Assembly: GCA_031272845.1 (NCBI GenBank)
Contig: JAISTA010000049.1
Location: 1 to 5,544, forward strand
DNA: 5,544 nucleotides
Origin: Oscillospiraceae bacterium
GTDB taxonomy: Bacteria > Bacillota > Clostridia > Oscillospirales > Oscillospiraceae
Direction of reading: 5' to 3'
A program made the position numbers and the translations under genes. Each line of letters opens with the position of its first letter. The first letter of the stretch is position 1. Positions 1-5,122 of this stretch are shown one piece after another. The notes beneath the pieces are model-generated. The model had not been told where the DNA came from. It made no database searches and saw only the letters and a list, made by a program, of their open reading frames with translations.

Positions 1-3
1 TTT

Positions 4-1161
4 ATGAAAAAACCCAAAACCCAAATCGACCTAGCCGCCGCCGCAACAAAACGCACGCCGACACGAATCCGCTGCGACTATTGCGGTCAGTTCGCCCCCT
101 ATGGCACGGAAAAATGCCCGCACTGCGGCGGCAAACTCGATTATTCGGACGAAACGGACATTGTTTATGCCGAGTCGTTTGACCTCAAGGCATACAATAA
201 ATCGCTGGAGCTTGCCGGAAAAGCGAAAAAGAAAACCGCCGTCAGCCGGCAAAAGGGCGTTGCAAAGGGCTGTCTTATATCCTTTCTGTCGATTGCGGCG
301 TTTGTTATCGTCATTTCTCTGATTGCAAACACGTCCTCCAAGAATCACTACACAACCCCGGACACAACCGCGTCAGAGTCCGCGAAAAATGTACTTTCAG
401 AGCCTGTTACCTTTGAAAAAAACGGCGTAAAGCTTACCGTAAAGGAATTTATTAACGGCGGTTATCACGGCGAGGGGCTGTCGGTCACACTTGAGAACGG
501 CACGAGCGGAGAAATTGACGCGCGCTCAAGCTTTATAATCATAAACGGAATAACCTTTGACATAAGCTTTTATTCAGAATACGATATAGGCGCGGGAAAG
601 AGCATAAGCAACGTGTTGTATCTTCGGGACTACGATTCTGCGCTGCAATTGGCGGGCACGTTTAAGAATATAGAGCTCGTTTTTACGGTTAAGGATCAGG
701 AATACGAGTCCTTATGGGAACATGAGCATATCGCGCTTGAGTGCAACCCGGAGCAGCCGGAGCCGACCGCGCCGTCCTCCGAGGCTCCGCCGGGACGGCT
801 GATACTTGACCGAATGGGCGTGCAGGTATATGTCGCGGAAATCAGAACGCGCGACTCGGCATACGCGCTTGTCGCGGAGCTGGTCGTAAAAAACAACAGC
901 GGCAAGGACATAGATTTTTCTGTAAACGACAATTCATTTTCAGTCAACGGCATGACGTTCGTCCAGTACGCTCAGGCATACGCGGCCGACGGAACGGTTG
1001 CCTACCTCTCAATTGCGCTGACAAAAAACCAGCTTGCCGAGCAGGGCGTGACGGAGGTCAAAACGGTCGAATGCGGCTTTGAGGTTCAGGATATGGTTAC
1101 CTACGGCTATTTGTTTGTGTCCGAGCCTCTGCCGCTGACAGAGACGGAGACGGGGGAGTAG
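4..1161 (+). CDS. Membrane-anchored zinc-ribbon protein with two extracytoplasmic beta-rich repeat domains
   Basis: 385 aa, role unknown. Seen: an N-terminal zinc ribbon with two CxxC knuckles (Cys24/Cys27 and Cys38/Cys41), a charged linker, one hydrophobic helix at about residues 90-108 preceded by Lys/Arg, then a Ser/Thr-rich spacer. Two related domains follow, at about 133-245 and 265-380, separated by a Pro/Glu-rich linker (about 248-263). Both run in the same order: a GV-x-hydrophobic strand, a strand ending in a short N/G turn, an 'NG-[IM]-TF' strand, an aliphatic strand, and a closing 'F-x-V-x-D' strand. This indicates internal duplication. Family knowledge: zinc ribbon plus one TM plus Ig-like/DUF4352-like domains is common in Clostridia, with the ribbon expected inside and the beta domains outside. 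Start: the ATG follows only three visible bases, so its RBS is out of view and a further upstream start cannot be excluded. Function could be envelope sensing or binding, but nothing here specifies a ligand. Confidence 0.85.
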   Translation: MKKPKTQIDLAAAATKRTPTRIRCDYCGQFAPYGTEKCPHCGGKLDYSDETDIVYAESFDLKAYNKSLELAGKAKKKTAVSRQKGVAKGCLISFLSIAAFVIVISLIANTSSKNHYTTPDTTASESAKNVLSEPVTFEKNGVKLTVKEFINGGYHGEGLSVTLENGTSGEIDARSSFIIINGITFDISFYSEYDIGAGKSISNVLYLRDYDSALQLAGTFKNIELVFTVKDQEYESLWEHEHIALECNPEQPEPTAPSSEAPPGRLILDRMGVQVYVAEIRTRDSAYALVAELVVKNNSGKDIDFSVNDNSFSVNGMTFVQYAQAYAADGTVAYLSIALTKNQLAEQGVTEVKTVECGFEVQDMVTYGYLFVSEPLPLTETETGE

Positions 1162-1502
1162 GGGAACGGAGTTAAGCTTTGGTGTTGTCTAATGTGGTCG
1201 CCCTCCTATCGGTGTGTGGGTACACTTTCCCGCCTCAATTAGTTTGTCTATTAGATGGGCGGCGGAGCAACTTGATTATGAGAGCGCGATTTTAAATGGG
1301 GCATTTAACGCTGTGAACATAGTTTGAATTTTGGTACATTCCAACCGAATATGCTCCAACAGTTCGCGCCGTATACGAACCGTATCCGGCGGGATGCTTT
1401 ACAAGAGCGTAAAATACGCAGGGCGGAAATTTATCAGTAAATGCAGCGGAGCACTTATTGTTTGCTGCAAAAAATAATAAACTTAAAGAGGTAAAAATAA
1501 AA
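1162..1502. other. Intergenic stretch without a supported gene
   Basis: About 340 bases between the zinc-ribbon gene and the lipoprotein gene. One + frame is open from about 1193 to a TGA at 1325, but it lacks a start with a ribosome binding site and matches nothing I recognise; it could be a decayed gene end. A minus-strand frame that runs through this stretch continues into the antisense of the lipoprotein coiled coil and is not credible. There is a weak pairing between CCGCC near 1230 and GGCGG near 1260, too short to call a terminator. The promoter of the lipoprotein gene should lie in the last 150 bases, which turn AT-rich after about 1430, but no convincing -35/-10 pair was found. Confidence 0.5.
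1485..1492 (+). promoter_or_regulatory. Ribosome binding site fixing the lipoprotein start
   Basis: AAAGAGGT lies ten bases before the ATG at 1503. The same frame stays open back to a TTG at 1458, but that start would put about 15 Lys/Asn-rich residues before the signal peptide and has no comparable site upstream. The ATG at 1503 directly begins a classic lipoprotein signal sequence. Confidence 0.8.
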
Positions 1503-2255
1503 ATGAATAAAGGTATTTTCAAAAGAGTACTATTGGCGGCACTGTGCGGGACTTTGGTTTTCTCTTTAGCTGCTTGCGGAAGCGGCGGAGGTGTTCCGCA
1601 AAGTGAATATGACGCCGTCGTCGCTGAACGTGACACGCTGAAAACGCAGGCAGACGATTTGCTTAAAGAAAAAGATGAACTGCAAGCCCAATACGACATA
1701 ATGTCGGCAGAGCTTACTGCGCTAAAAACTGAAACGGCGGATTGGCTTACTTTATCCGAAACCGAAAAAGCTACGGCACAAGCGCAAGCCGAATCCGATA
1801 AAATTGCAGCAGAAGCTGCCGCCAAGAAGGCCGCAGAAGAAAAAGCCGCCGCTGACAAAAAAGCAGCGGAGGAGGCAGAAAAAAAGAGGGCCGATGAAGA
1901 AGCGGCTCGTCTTGCCGAGGAAAAGAAAGGCTATGATACAGGCATTACTTATGACCAGATAGCAAGAACGCCTGATAATTATAAAGAGAAGAAGGTGAAA
2001 TTCACGGGGCGCGTTGTGCAGGTTATTGAGAACAGCGATGAAATTACCTTGCGGATTGCGACAAAAAAATCTTATGGCAGCTATTATGACGACATTATTC
2101 TTGTGTATTATTCACCGTCTCTTATTACATCTCGCATACTTGAGGATGACATTATTACAATCTATGGTGTTTCTAAAGGTCTTTATACTTATGAATCAAC
2201 CTTGGGCGGGGCTATAACCGTACCGCTGATTAAAATTGATAAACTTGAGCAATAA
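1503..2255 (+). CDS. Lipoprotein with Ala/Lys/Glu coiled coil and C-terminal OB-fold-like domain
   Basis: 250 aa, predicted to be anchored to the outer face of the membrane. Seen: a signal peptide (MNKGIFKR, hydrophobic core about 9-20) with lipobox L22-A23-A24-C25, so Cys25 should be lipidated, then a Gly/Ser tether. Residues about 34-85 have heptad-like Leu spacing. Residues about 88-142 are an almost uninterrupted Ala/Lys/Glu helix, probably a rigid stalk. Residues about 145-248 form a compact domain beginning 'GYDTGITYDQIARTP', with a 'KVKFTGRVVQV' strand, an 'RILEDD' segment and a final 'GLYTYESTLGG' region. Family knowledge: this C-terminal domain occurs in many Firmicutes lipoproteins, some annotated as TcdC-like toxin regulators because TcdC also combines a coiled coil with an OB-like fold. 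That likeness does not establish regulation. Likely monocistronic: about 340 bases upstream and 296 downstream lack genes. The Ala/Lys-rich stalk would give spurious similarity to TolA- or IgA-binding-like proteins. Confidence 0.88.
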   Translation: MNKGIFKRVLLAALCGTLVFSLAACGSGGGVPQSEYDAVVAERDTLKTQADDLLKEKDELQAQYDIMSAELTALKTETADWLTLSETEKATAQAQAESDKIAAEAAAKKAAEEKAAADKKAAEEAEKKRADEEAARLAEEKKGYDTGITYDQIARTPDNYKEKKVKFTGRVVQVIENSDEITLRIATKKSYGSYYDDIILVYYSPSLITSRILEDDIITIYGVSKGLYTYESTLGGAITVPLIKIDKLEQ

Positions 2256-2551
2256 AAAAAGCAGAAATGTATCTGTAAACGAGACCGCAATATGAAAAAA
2301 GTAATATCAATGAGCAGCTTCGGCGCGGCAAGACAGGGTTGTCCCCTGCGCTAGTGCGGATCGAAACAGAAAAAAGCTTCAACAAGCGTGCGAAGCGCAT
2401 CGTCTCTCCCCCGCAGGGGGGGGAACGCGAACTATAACTTGTATACTGCTGCGGGAATGCCGCCGCACGCGCTAAAGCTCCCCGCTGATACAATTCCGCA
2501 CCCGCAGCACCGCACATCCGAAAAACAAAAAAACTCTATGGAGGCATTACA
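2256..2551. other. Non-coding stretch with hairpin-forming sequence; possible interspersed repeat or gene remnant
   Basis: 296 bases with no supported gene. The sequence changes abruptly from AT-rich (about 2256-2310) to GC-rich (about 2315-2515) and back to A-rich just before the next gene. It contains short inverted repeats: GCTTC (near 2376) against GAAGC (near 2392), a C5/G8 hairpin around 2405-2424, and GCGG/CCGC near 2452-2464. A 20-codon frame from an ATG at 2292 has no ribosome binding site. The density of small inverted repeats without an open frame fits a miniature repeat or a decayed gene, but with a single copy in view this cannot be told. Confidence 0.4.
2405..2424. repeat. C5/G8 inverted repeat (hairpin)
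   Basis: A run of five C (2408-2412), a three-base loop GCA, and a run of eight G (2416-2423) form a strong hairpin, extended by T/C bases on the left and an A on the right. No T-run follows on either strand, so it is not a standard intrinsic terminator. The eight-G homopolymer is also a place where sequencing or replication slippage could change the length. Confidence 0.6.
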
Positions 2552-3103
2552 ATGAAATTTCTCGTTTTATCAGGCAACCCCAAAGAGGACGGTCTTTGCG
2601 CCGGTCTTGAACAGGCACTCCTCTCCGGCGCACAGGCGGCGGGAGCCGAAACGGAGCTCTTGCGCCTGCCAAAGCTCTCGGCCTGCCGCGTTTGCGGCGA
2701 CGGCTGGGGCATTTGCCGCGAGGAGCACAAGTGCGTCATTCAGGACGACGGCTTCAACGAGCTGTCAGACAAAATCGCGGAGTTTGACGCTCTGGCAATC
2801 GTAACGCCGGTTTACTGGGCGGAGGTTTCGGAGACGATGAAGGCGTTTTTTGACCGCTTCCGCCGCTGCAATTTCTTTTCCGGCCGTCTCGCCGGCAAAA
2901 CCGCGATCATAGCGGCGAGCCCCGGCGGCACAGGCAACGGACTCGTGACGGCGCTCCAGCAAATCGAGCGGTTCTGTCAGCACAACGGCGTTGTCGTGTT
3001 CGACATTATCGGGCAGAACAGGTGGTCCGCGCCGTACAAGCAGGCAGCCGCGTTTGAGGCGGCAAAGTCGCTCTGCTCCGGCACGGAGTGCTGGCGGCCG
3101 TAG
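2552..3103 (+). CDS. Flavodoxin-fold NAD(P)H-dependent oxidoreductase (FMN reductase-like)
   Basis: 183 aa, a normal length for the NADPH-dependent FMN reductase / flavodoxin_2 group: cytoplasmic flavoproteins that move electrons from NAD(P)H to varied acceptors. Seen: first strand plus phosphate loop 'FLVLSGNPKEDG' (3-14); a cysteine cluster Cys45, Cys48, Cys55, Cys61; the 'DALAIVTPVYWAEVSETMKAFFDR' segment (79-102), of which 'TPVYW' is the typical flavin-contacting loop; 'SPGGTGNG' (123-130), a second isoalloxazine-side loop; and a C-terminal 'RW..YK' segment leading into the last helix. Start: ATG with TGGAGG seven bases upstream. The cysteine spacing CX2CX6CX5C resembles, but does not equal, the compact CX2CX2CX4-7C of iron-sulfur flavoproteins, so a 4Fe-4S centre is possible but unproven. 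Oddities: it is clearly GC-richer than the next gene, and its last 21 codons plus stop lie in a 75-bp sequence repeated exactly at 3587-3661. Physiological acceptor unknown. Confidence 0.9.
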   Translation: MKFLVLSGNPKEDGLCAGLEQALLSGAQAAGAETELLRLPKLSACRVCGDGWGICREEHKCVIQDDGFNELSDKIAEFDALAIVTPVYWAEVSETMKAFFDRFRRCNFFSGRLAGKTAIIAASPGGTGNGLVTALQQIERFCQHNGVVVFDIIGQNRWSAPYKQAAAFEAAKSLCSGTECWRP

Positions 3104-3114
3104 GGCTGCGGGGC
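3040..3114 (+). repeat. 75-bp direct repeat, copy 1 (3' end of the flavodoxin gene)
   Basis: Identical over 75 bases to 3587-3661, offset 547; the flanking bases differ on both sides (A versus C before, G versus T after). It covers the last 21 codons of the oxidoreductase gene, the TAG stop and eleven bases beyond. It can fold into three successive small hairpins: GCCGC/GCGGC (3047-3063), CTCCG/CGGAG with a GCA loop (3076-3088), and GCGGCC/GGCTGC with the stop codon in the loop (3094-3109, one G-U pair). The encoded tail fits the usual C-terminal helix of the family, so this copy is probably the original. Confidence 0.97.
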
Positions 3115-3115
3115 G

Positions 3116-3149
3116 TTTGGGGCTGTCGATATAATTCGGCAGCCCCAAA
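3116..3149. other. Stem-loop after the flavodoxin gene, with TATAAT in the loop
   Basis: Left arm 3116-3129 and right arm 3136-3149 pair over 14 positions with a single G-U; the outer ten (TTTGGGGCTG / CAGCCCCAAA) are perfect. The six-base loop, 3130-3135, reads TATAAT. The hairpin sits 12 bases after the stop of the oxidoreductase gene, where a terminator is expected, but it is followed by A residues rather than T on the + strand and no T-run follows on the minus strand. It may still slow or end transcription, or protect the 3' end of the mRNA. The loop matches the -10 consensus, but no -35 is present at the right distance. Confidence 0.7.
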
Positions 3150-3199
3150 AACGGCGAATTCGAGTTTGCGTAATCATGAACGCTGACGATTTTCATTGC

Positions 3200-3206
3200 A
3201 AAGGTG
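3200..3206 (+). promoter_or_regulatory. Ribosome binding site choosing ATG 3213 over GTG 3204
   Basis: AAAGGTG ends six bases before ATG 3213. The in-frame GTG at 3204 lies inside this site and so cannot be the start served by it. The resulting N-terminus, MSYDFAFWK, also looks like a natural start. Confidence 0.75.
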
Positions 3207-3212
3207 TTTAAA

Positions 3213-3575
3213 ATGAGTTATGATTTTGCATTTTGGAAAAGAAGTAAATTAACAAAAACCGCAATGCTGCGCGAAACTTATGAATCCATCTGCAATGGAA
3301 ATGACCACATATCAATGGCTTTTTTTGATGCGCAGAAGGTTTTGAACGACTTGAAGGATTCATTTGGCTATTTGGATGATTTTGAAAGTGCTGATTCGGT
3401 TCCGTTCACGATGGATATTGGTCAAGGCGAAAACGGCAATTGGATTATACTCAATTGCATATATTCAAAGGCAAAGCAAGTTGAAGAAAAGTGCATAGAA
3501 ATTGCCGTCAAAAATGATATTATGCTCTATAACCCTCAGCAAACAAGCGTTTGGAATAACAAGCGTCCAAAGTAG
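3213..3575 (+). CDS. Small protein of unknown function, AT-rich, bracketed by the 75-bp repeat
   Basis: 120 aa. No signal peptide, membrane segment or catalytic motif is visible. The N-terminus 'MSYDFAFWKRSK' followed by 'ESICNG' recalls small Firmicutes proteins beginning 'MSYDfxxWk', sometimes found near toxin-immunity or SMI1-like loci; this is a recollection, not an established assignment. The middle has a central helix ('DAQKVLNDLKDSFG') and a 'GNWIILNCIYS' strand, followed by 'AKQVEEKCIEIAVKNDIMLYNPQ', a helix-then-strand ending that suggests a small alpha/beta fold. Codon use is visibly more AT-rich than that of the flavodoxin gene upstream. Together with the identical 75-bp sequences on either side, this suggests the gene arrived as a unit. 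Its stop codon lies in the loop of an 8-bp hairpin. It has no cotranscribed partner: about 110 bases and a hairpin separate it from the gene before, and about 190 bases from the gene after. Confidence 0.8.
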   Translation: MSYDFAFWKRSKLTKTAMLRETYESICNGNDHISMAFFDAQKVLNDLKDSFGYLDDFESADSVPFTMDIGQGENGNWIILNCIYSKAKQVEEKCIEIAVKNDIMLYNPQQTSVWNNKRPK

Positions 3576-3588
3576 AAATGTTGGACGC
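3563..3588. other. Stem-loop over the stop codon of the AT-rich gene, touching repeat copy 2
   Basis: GCGTCCAA (3563-3570) and TTGGACGC (3581-3588) are exact reverse complements, giving an 8-bp stem with a ten-base loop that holds the TAG stop (3573-3575). The last two bases of the right arm are the first two of the second 75-bp repeat copy. No T-run follows, so it is not a standard intrinsic terminator. Its position exactly at the repeat junction makes it a candidate for the boundary of the inserted segment. Confidence 0.7.
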
Positions 3589-3661
3589 AGGCAGCCGCGT
3601 TTGAGGCGGCAAAGTCGCTCTGCTCCGGCACGGAGTGCTGGCGGCCGTAGGGCTGCGGGGC
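3587..3661 (+). repeat. 75-bp direct repeat, copy 2 (orphan tail of the flavodoxin gene)
   Basis: Exact copy of 3040-3114, starting eleven bases after the stop of the AT-rich gene. It carries the same 21-codon tail, stop codon and three small hairpins, but no start codon or gene body precedes it, so it is not translated as in copy 1. The coding phase matches that of the upstream gene but is cut off by that gene's TAG. The sequence after it (3662 onward) is unrelated to what follows copy 1. Perfect identity implies recent duplication or ongoing homogenisation. Confidence 0.97.
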
Positions 3662-3763
3662 TGCTGATTAATATGCGTCGGCGGCGAAAGACTGACAAAT
3701 TAGAATTTGGCGGTGTGTGCGACAAGTACGCACTCCGAAAAATAACGATTAGGAGAATGAATT

Positions 3764-4198
3764 ATGGTTACTCCTTATCTGGCATTCAACGGAAAATGCA
3801 AGGACGCGCTTGACTTCTATCAAGCTGTATTCAACTGCGAAGAACCGAAAATCCTACCCTATGGCGACTATATGCCGGAGGGATCAAAAACGCCGCCCGA
3901 ACTTCTCCGCGATTGGGTTATGCACGGGGAAATGGCTATCTGCGGCACGATCGTGTGGTTCGCGGATGAGGCAACGCCGCCGATTGTCGGTGACAGTATC
4001 AAGCGGTCAGTCACATTGCCTACAGGCAAGGCAGCAACCGCCGTATTTAACGCGCTTTGCGAGGGCGGCGTGATTACGTTGCCACCGACAGAAACATTTT
4101 ACAGCGTGGTCCACGCCGCCGTAACGGACAAATTCGGCGTGAACTGGAACGTCGTAGCGGAAGAATCACCGCAAAAATATGAGGGTGTTAACGGATGA
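3764..4198 (+). CDS. PhnB-like VOC (glyoxalase/bleomycin-resistance superfamily) protein
   Basis: 144 aa, the usual length of this single-chain VOC group. Seen: the opening 'MVTPYLAFNGKCKDALDFYQAVF' matches the family start (predicted strand, then the 'A..FY..VF' helix); a mid-protein 'DWVMHGEMAICG' strand pair, with His54 at the position often used for metal binding; and the closing 'DKFGVNWNV' (122-130), the family signature near the C-terminus. Family knowledge: these proteins form dimers of beta-alpha-beta-beta-beta units and include metal enzymes and binding proteins; PhnB-type members are mostly uncharacterised and are often misannotated as 3-demethylubiquinone methyltransferases. Start: ATG with AGGAGA seven bases upstream. 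Its TGA overlaps the next gene's ATG (ATGA), so the two are probably cotranslated. The substrate cannot be read from the sequence. Confidence 0.9.
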   Translation: MVTPYLAFNGKCKDALDFYQAVFNCEEPKILPYGDYMPEGSKTPPELLRDWVMHGEMAICGTIVWFADEATPPIVGDSIKRSVTLPTGKAATAVFNALCEGGVITLPPTETFYSVVHAAVTDKFGVNWNVVAEESPQKYEGVNG

Positions 4199-4656
4199 AC
4201 AAATCAGAGCAAGCGATAAAATTCTTTAACGATGGATATAATTGCGCACAGGCGGTTTTGGCGGCATACTGCGAGGAGTTCGGGCTTAGCGCTGAGCTTG
4301 CGTTGAAAATCGCAAGTGGATTTGGTGCAGGAATGGGGCGGCAATGCGAAACCTGCGGCGCGGTTACAGGTGCGGATATGGTGCTTGGTCTGAAATGCGG
4401 CTACGTTTCGCCAGGCGATACTGAGGGAAAGGAGCAAATGTATCCGCTGATTAAGGAATTTGCCCGACGTTTTAAAGCGCGCAATCACTCAACCCTGTGC
4501 GAGGAATTATTGGGTACACATTTGCTGACGGGCGATCGTGAATTGGCGGCGCGGCAAGTCAAAACTGTCTGCCCGAAAATGGTTAAGGATGCCGCCGAAA
4601 TTTTGAAAGATATGCTGATGGTGGCGGCAAGCGGCACGGCAGTAGCTGTTAAGTGA
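4195..4656 (+). CDS. C_GCAxxG_C_C family redox protein
   Basis: 153 aa. The family is named for its conserved cysteines. Seen: Cys17 in 'DGYNCAQAVL'; a Gly-rich segment 'GFGAGMGRQCETCGAVTG' (42-59) with Cys51 and Cys54, giving a CxxC; Cys102 in 'LCEELLG'; and Cys126 in 'VCPKMV', followed by a helix. Two further cysteines, Cys26 and Cys68, are not part of the usual set. Family knowledge: C_GCAxxG_C_C proteins occur in anaerobes, alone or fused to other domains, and are thought to be redox-active or metal-binding; no reaction is established in general. No membrane segment or signal is visible, so it should be cytoplasmic. The ATG overlaps the stop of the VOC gene, making a two-gene unit in which the VOC protein could act with this redox partner (inference). 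The end is slightly low-complexity (Ala/Val/Gly) but otherwise full-length. Confidence 0.92.
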   Translation: MNKSEQAIKFFNDGYNCAQAVLAAYCEEFGLSAELALKIASGFGAGMGRQCETCGAVTGADMVLGLKCGYVSPGDTEGKEQMYPLIKEFARRFKARNHSTLCEELLGTHLLTGDRELAARQVKTVCPKMVKDAAEILKDMLMVAASGTAVAVK

Positions 4657-4700
4657 ACTTGTGACTTCGTCAAATTCCAGTTTGAATAAACTAAAATTAT

Positions 4701-4706
4701 AGGAGA
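4701..4706 (+). promoter_or_regulatory. Ribosome binding site fixing the DUF4259 start
   Basis: AGGAGA lies eight bases before ATG 4715. An in-frame TTG at 4709 lies only two bases after it and is too close. The protein starting at 4715 begins MGAW, the conserved start of the family. Confidence 0.85.
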
Positions 4707-4714
4707 AATTGAAA

Positions 4715-5122
4715 ATGGGCGCTTGGAATTATGGTGTATTTGATGACGACACCGCTTATGACTATCTTCCCGACTTAAAAGAATCGAATAATATTGTCGC
4801 TTTGATGGCGCAATATTTTGATGATGTTCTCTCGGCGGATTATGTTGAATACGACAACGGGGTTGCGGCACTCGTCGCTGCCGCGGTAATCGACAGCGCT
4901 GTGAACGGAACAGTATACCGCTGTGATGAAGAAGAGCTGCCTGAATGGATTGCAACGCTGAGCGCTACAGAGTTTTCTCCTATAATAAGCAAGGCTGGGG
5001 CTGCCATTACCGCTGTCCTCTCCGAAAAGTCAGAGCTGCAGGAGCTATGGTTTGAGAATAAGGAGCTATATCCGTCTTGGTTAAAGGAAAAAGAAGATAT
5101 TCGCGAGCGGTTAACGAAATGA
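4715..5122 (+). CDS. DUF4259 domain protein
   Basis: 135 aa, full length for the family. Seen: the diagnostic N-terminus 'MGAWNYGVFDDDTAYDYL', a central Ala-rich helix 'GVAALVAAAVIDSA', an acidic 'RCDEEELPEWI' turn, and the C-terminal 'SELQELW' followed by a second Trp-containing helix. Family knowledge: DUF4259 proteins are small, mostly helical, widespread in bacteria, and functionally uncharacterised; the family is sometimes seen in loci rich in orphan immunity-like genes, which is context and not proof. No signal peptide or membrane helix, so cytoplasmic. It starts 58 bases after the redox gene with its own strong ribosome binding site, so it could be cotranscribed with it or have its own weak promoter in the AT-rich gap. 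Its stop overlaps the ATG of the broken gene that follows (ATGA). Confidence 0.88.
   Translation: MGAWNYGVFDDDTAYDYLPDLKESNNIVALMAQYFDDVLSADYVEYDNGVAALVAAAVIDSAVNGTVYRCDEEELPEWIATLSATEFSPIISKAGAAITAVLSEKSELQELWFENKELYPSWLKEKEDIRERLTK

Noticed and set aside
1292..1858. Minus-strand 188-residue open frame
   Set aside because: Most of it is the antisense of the Ala/Lys-rich coiled coil of the lipoprotein; repetitive Ala/Ser composition and no ribosome binding site.
2292..2354. 20-codon frame starting MKKVISMSS
   Set aside because: No ribosome binding site, very short, and ends in hairpin-rich sequence; could be the start of a decayed gene but is not supportable.
3104..3213. Intrinsic terminator after the flavodoxin gene
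   Set aside because: The stem is strong, but A residues follow it on the + strand and no T-run follows on the minus strand, so it is listed as a stem-loop only.
3040..3661. Integron-like cassette array, with the 75-bp repeat as attC
   Set aside because: The repeat lacks GTTRRRY core sites, copy 1 is inside coding sequence, no third copy follows the next genes, and no integrase is in view.
2765..3725. Two minus-strand frames sharing the same stretch of protein
   Set aside because: They share it only because both cross the antisense of the 75-bp repeat; neither has a start signal.
4657..4714. Promoter for the DUF4259 gene (TTGTGA, 17 bases, TTGAAT)
   Set aside because: Each hexamer matches consensus at only four of six positions in AT-rich sequence; not distinguishable from chance.
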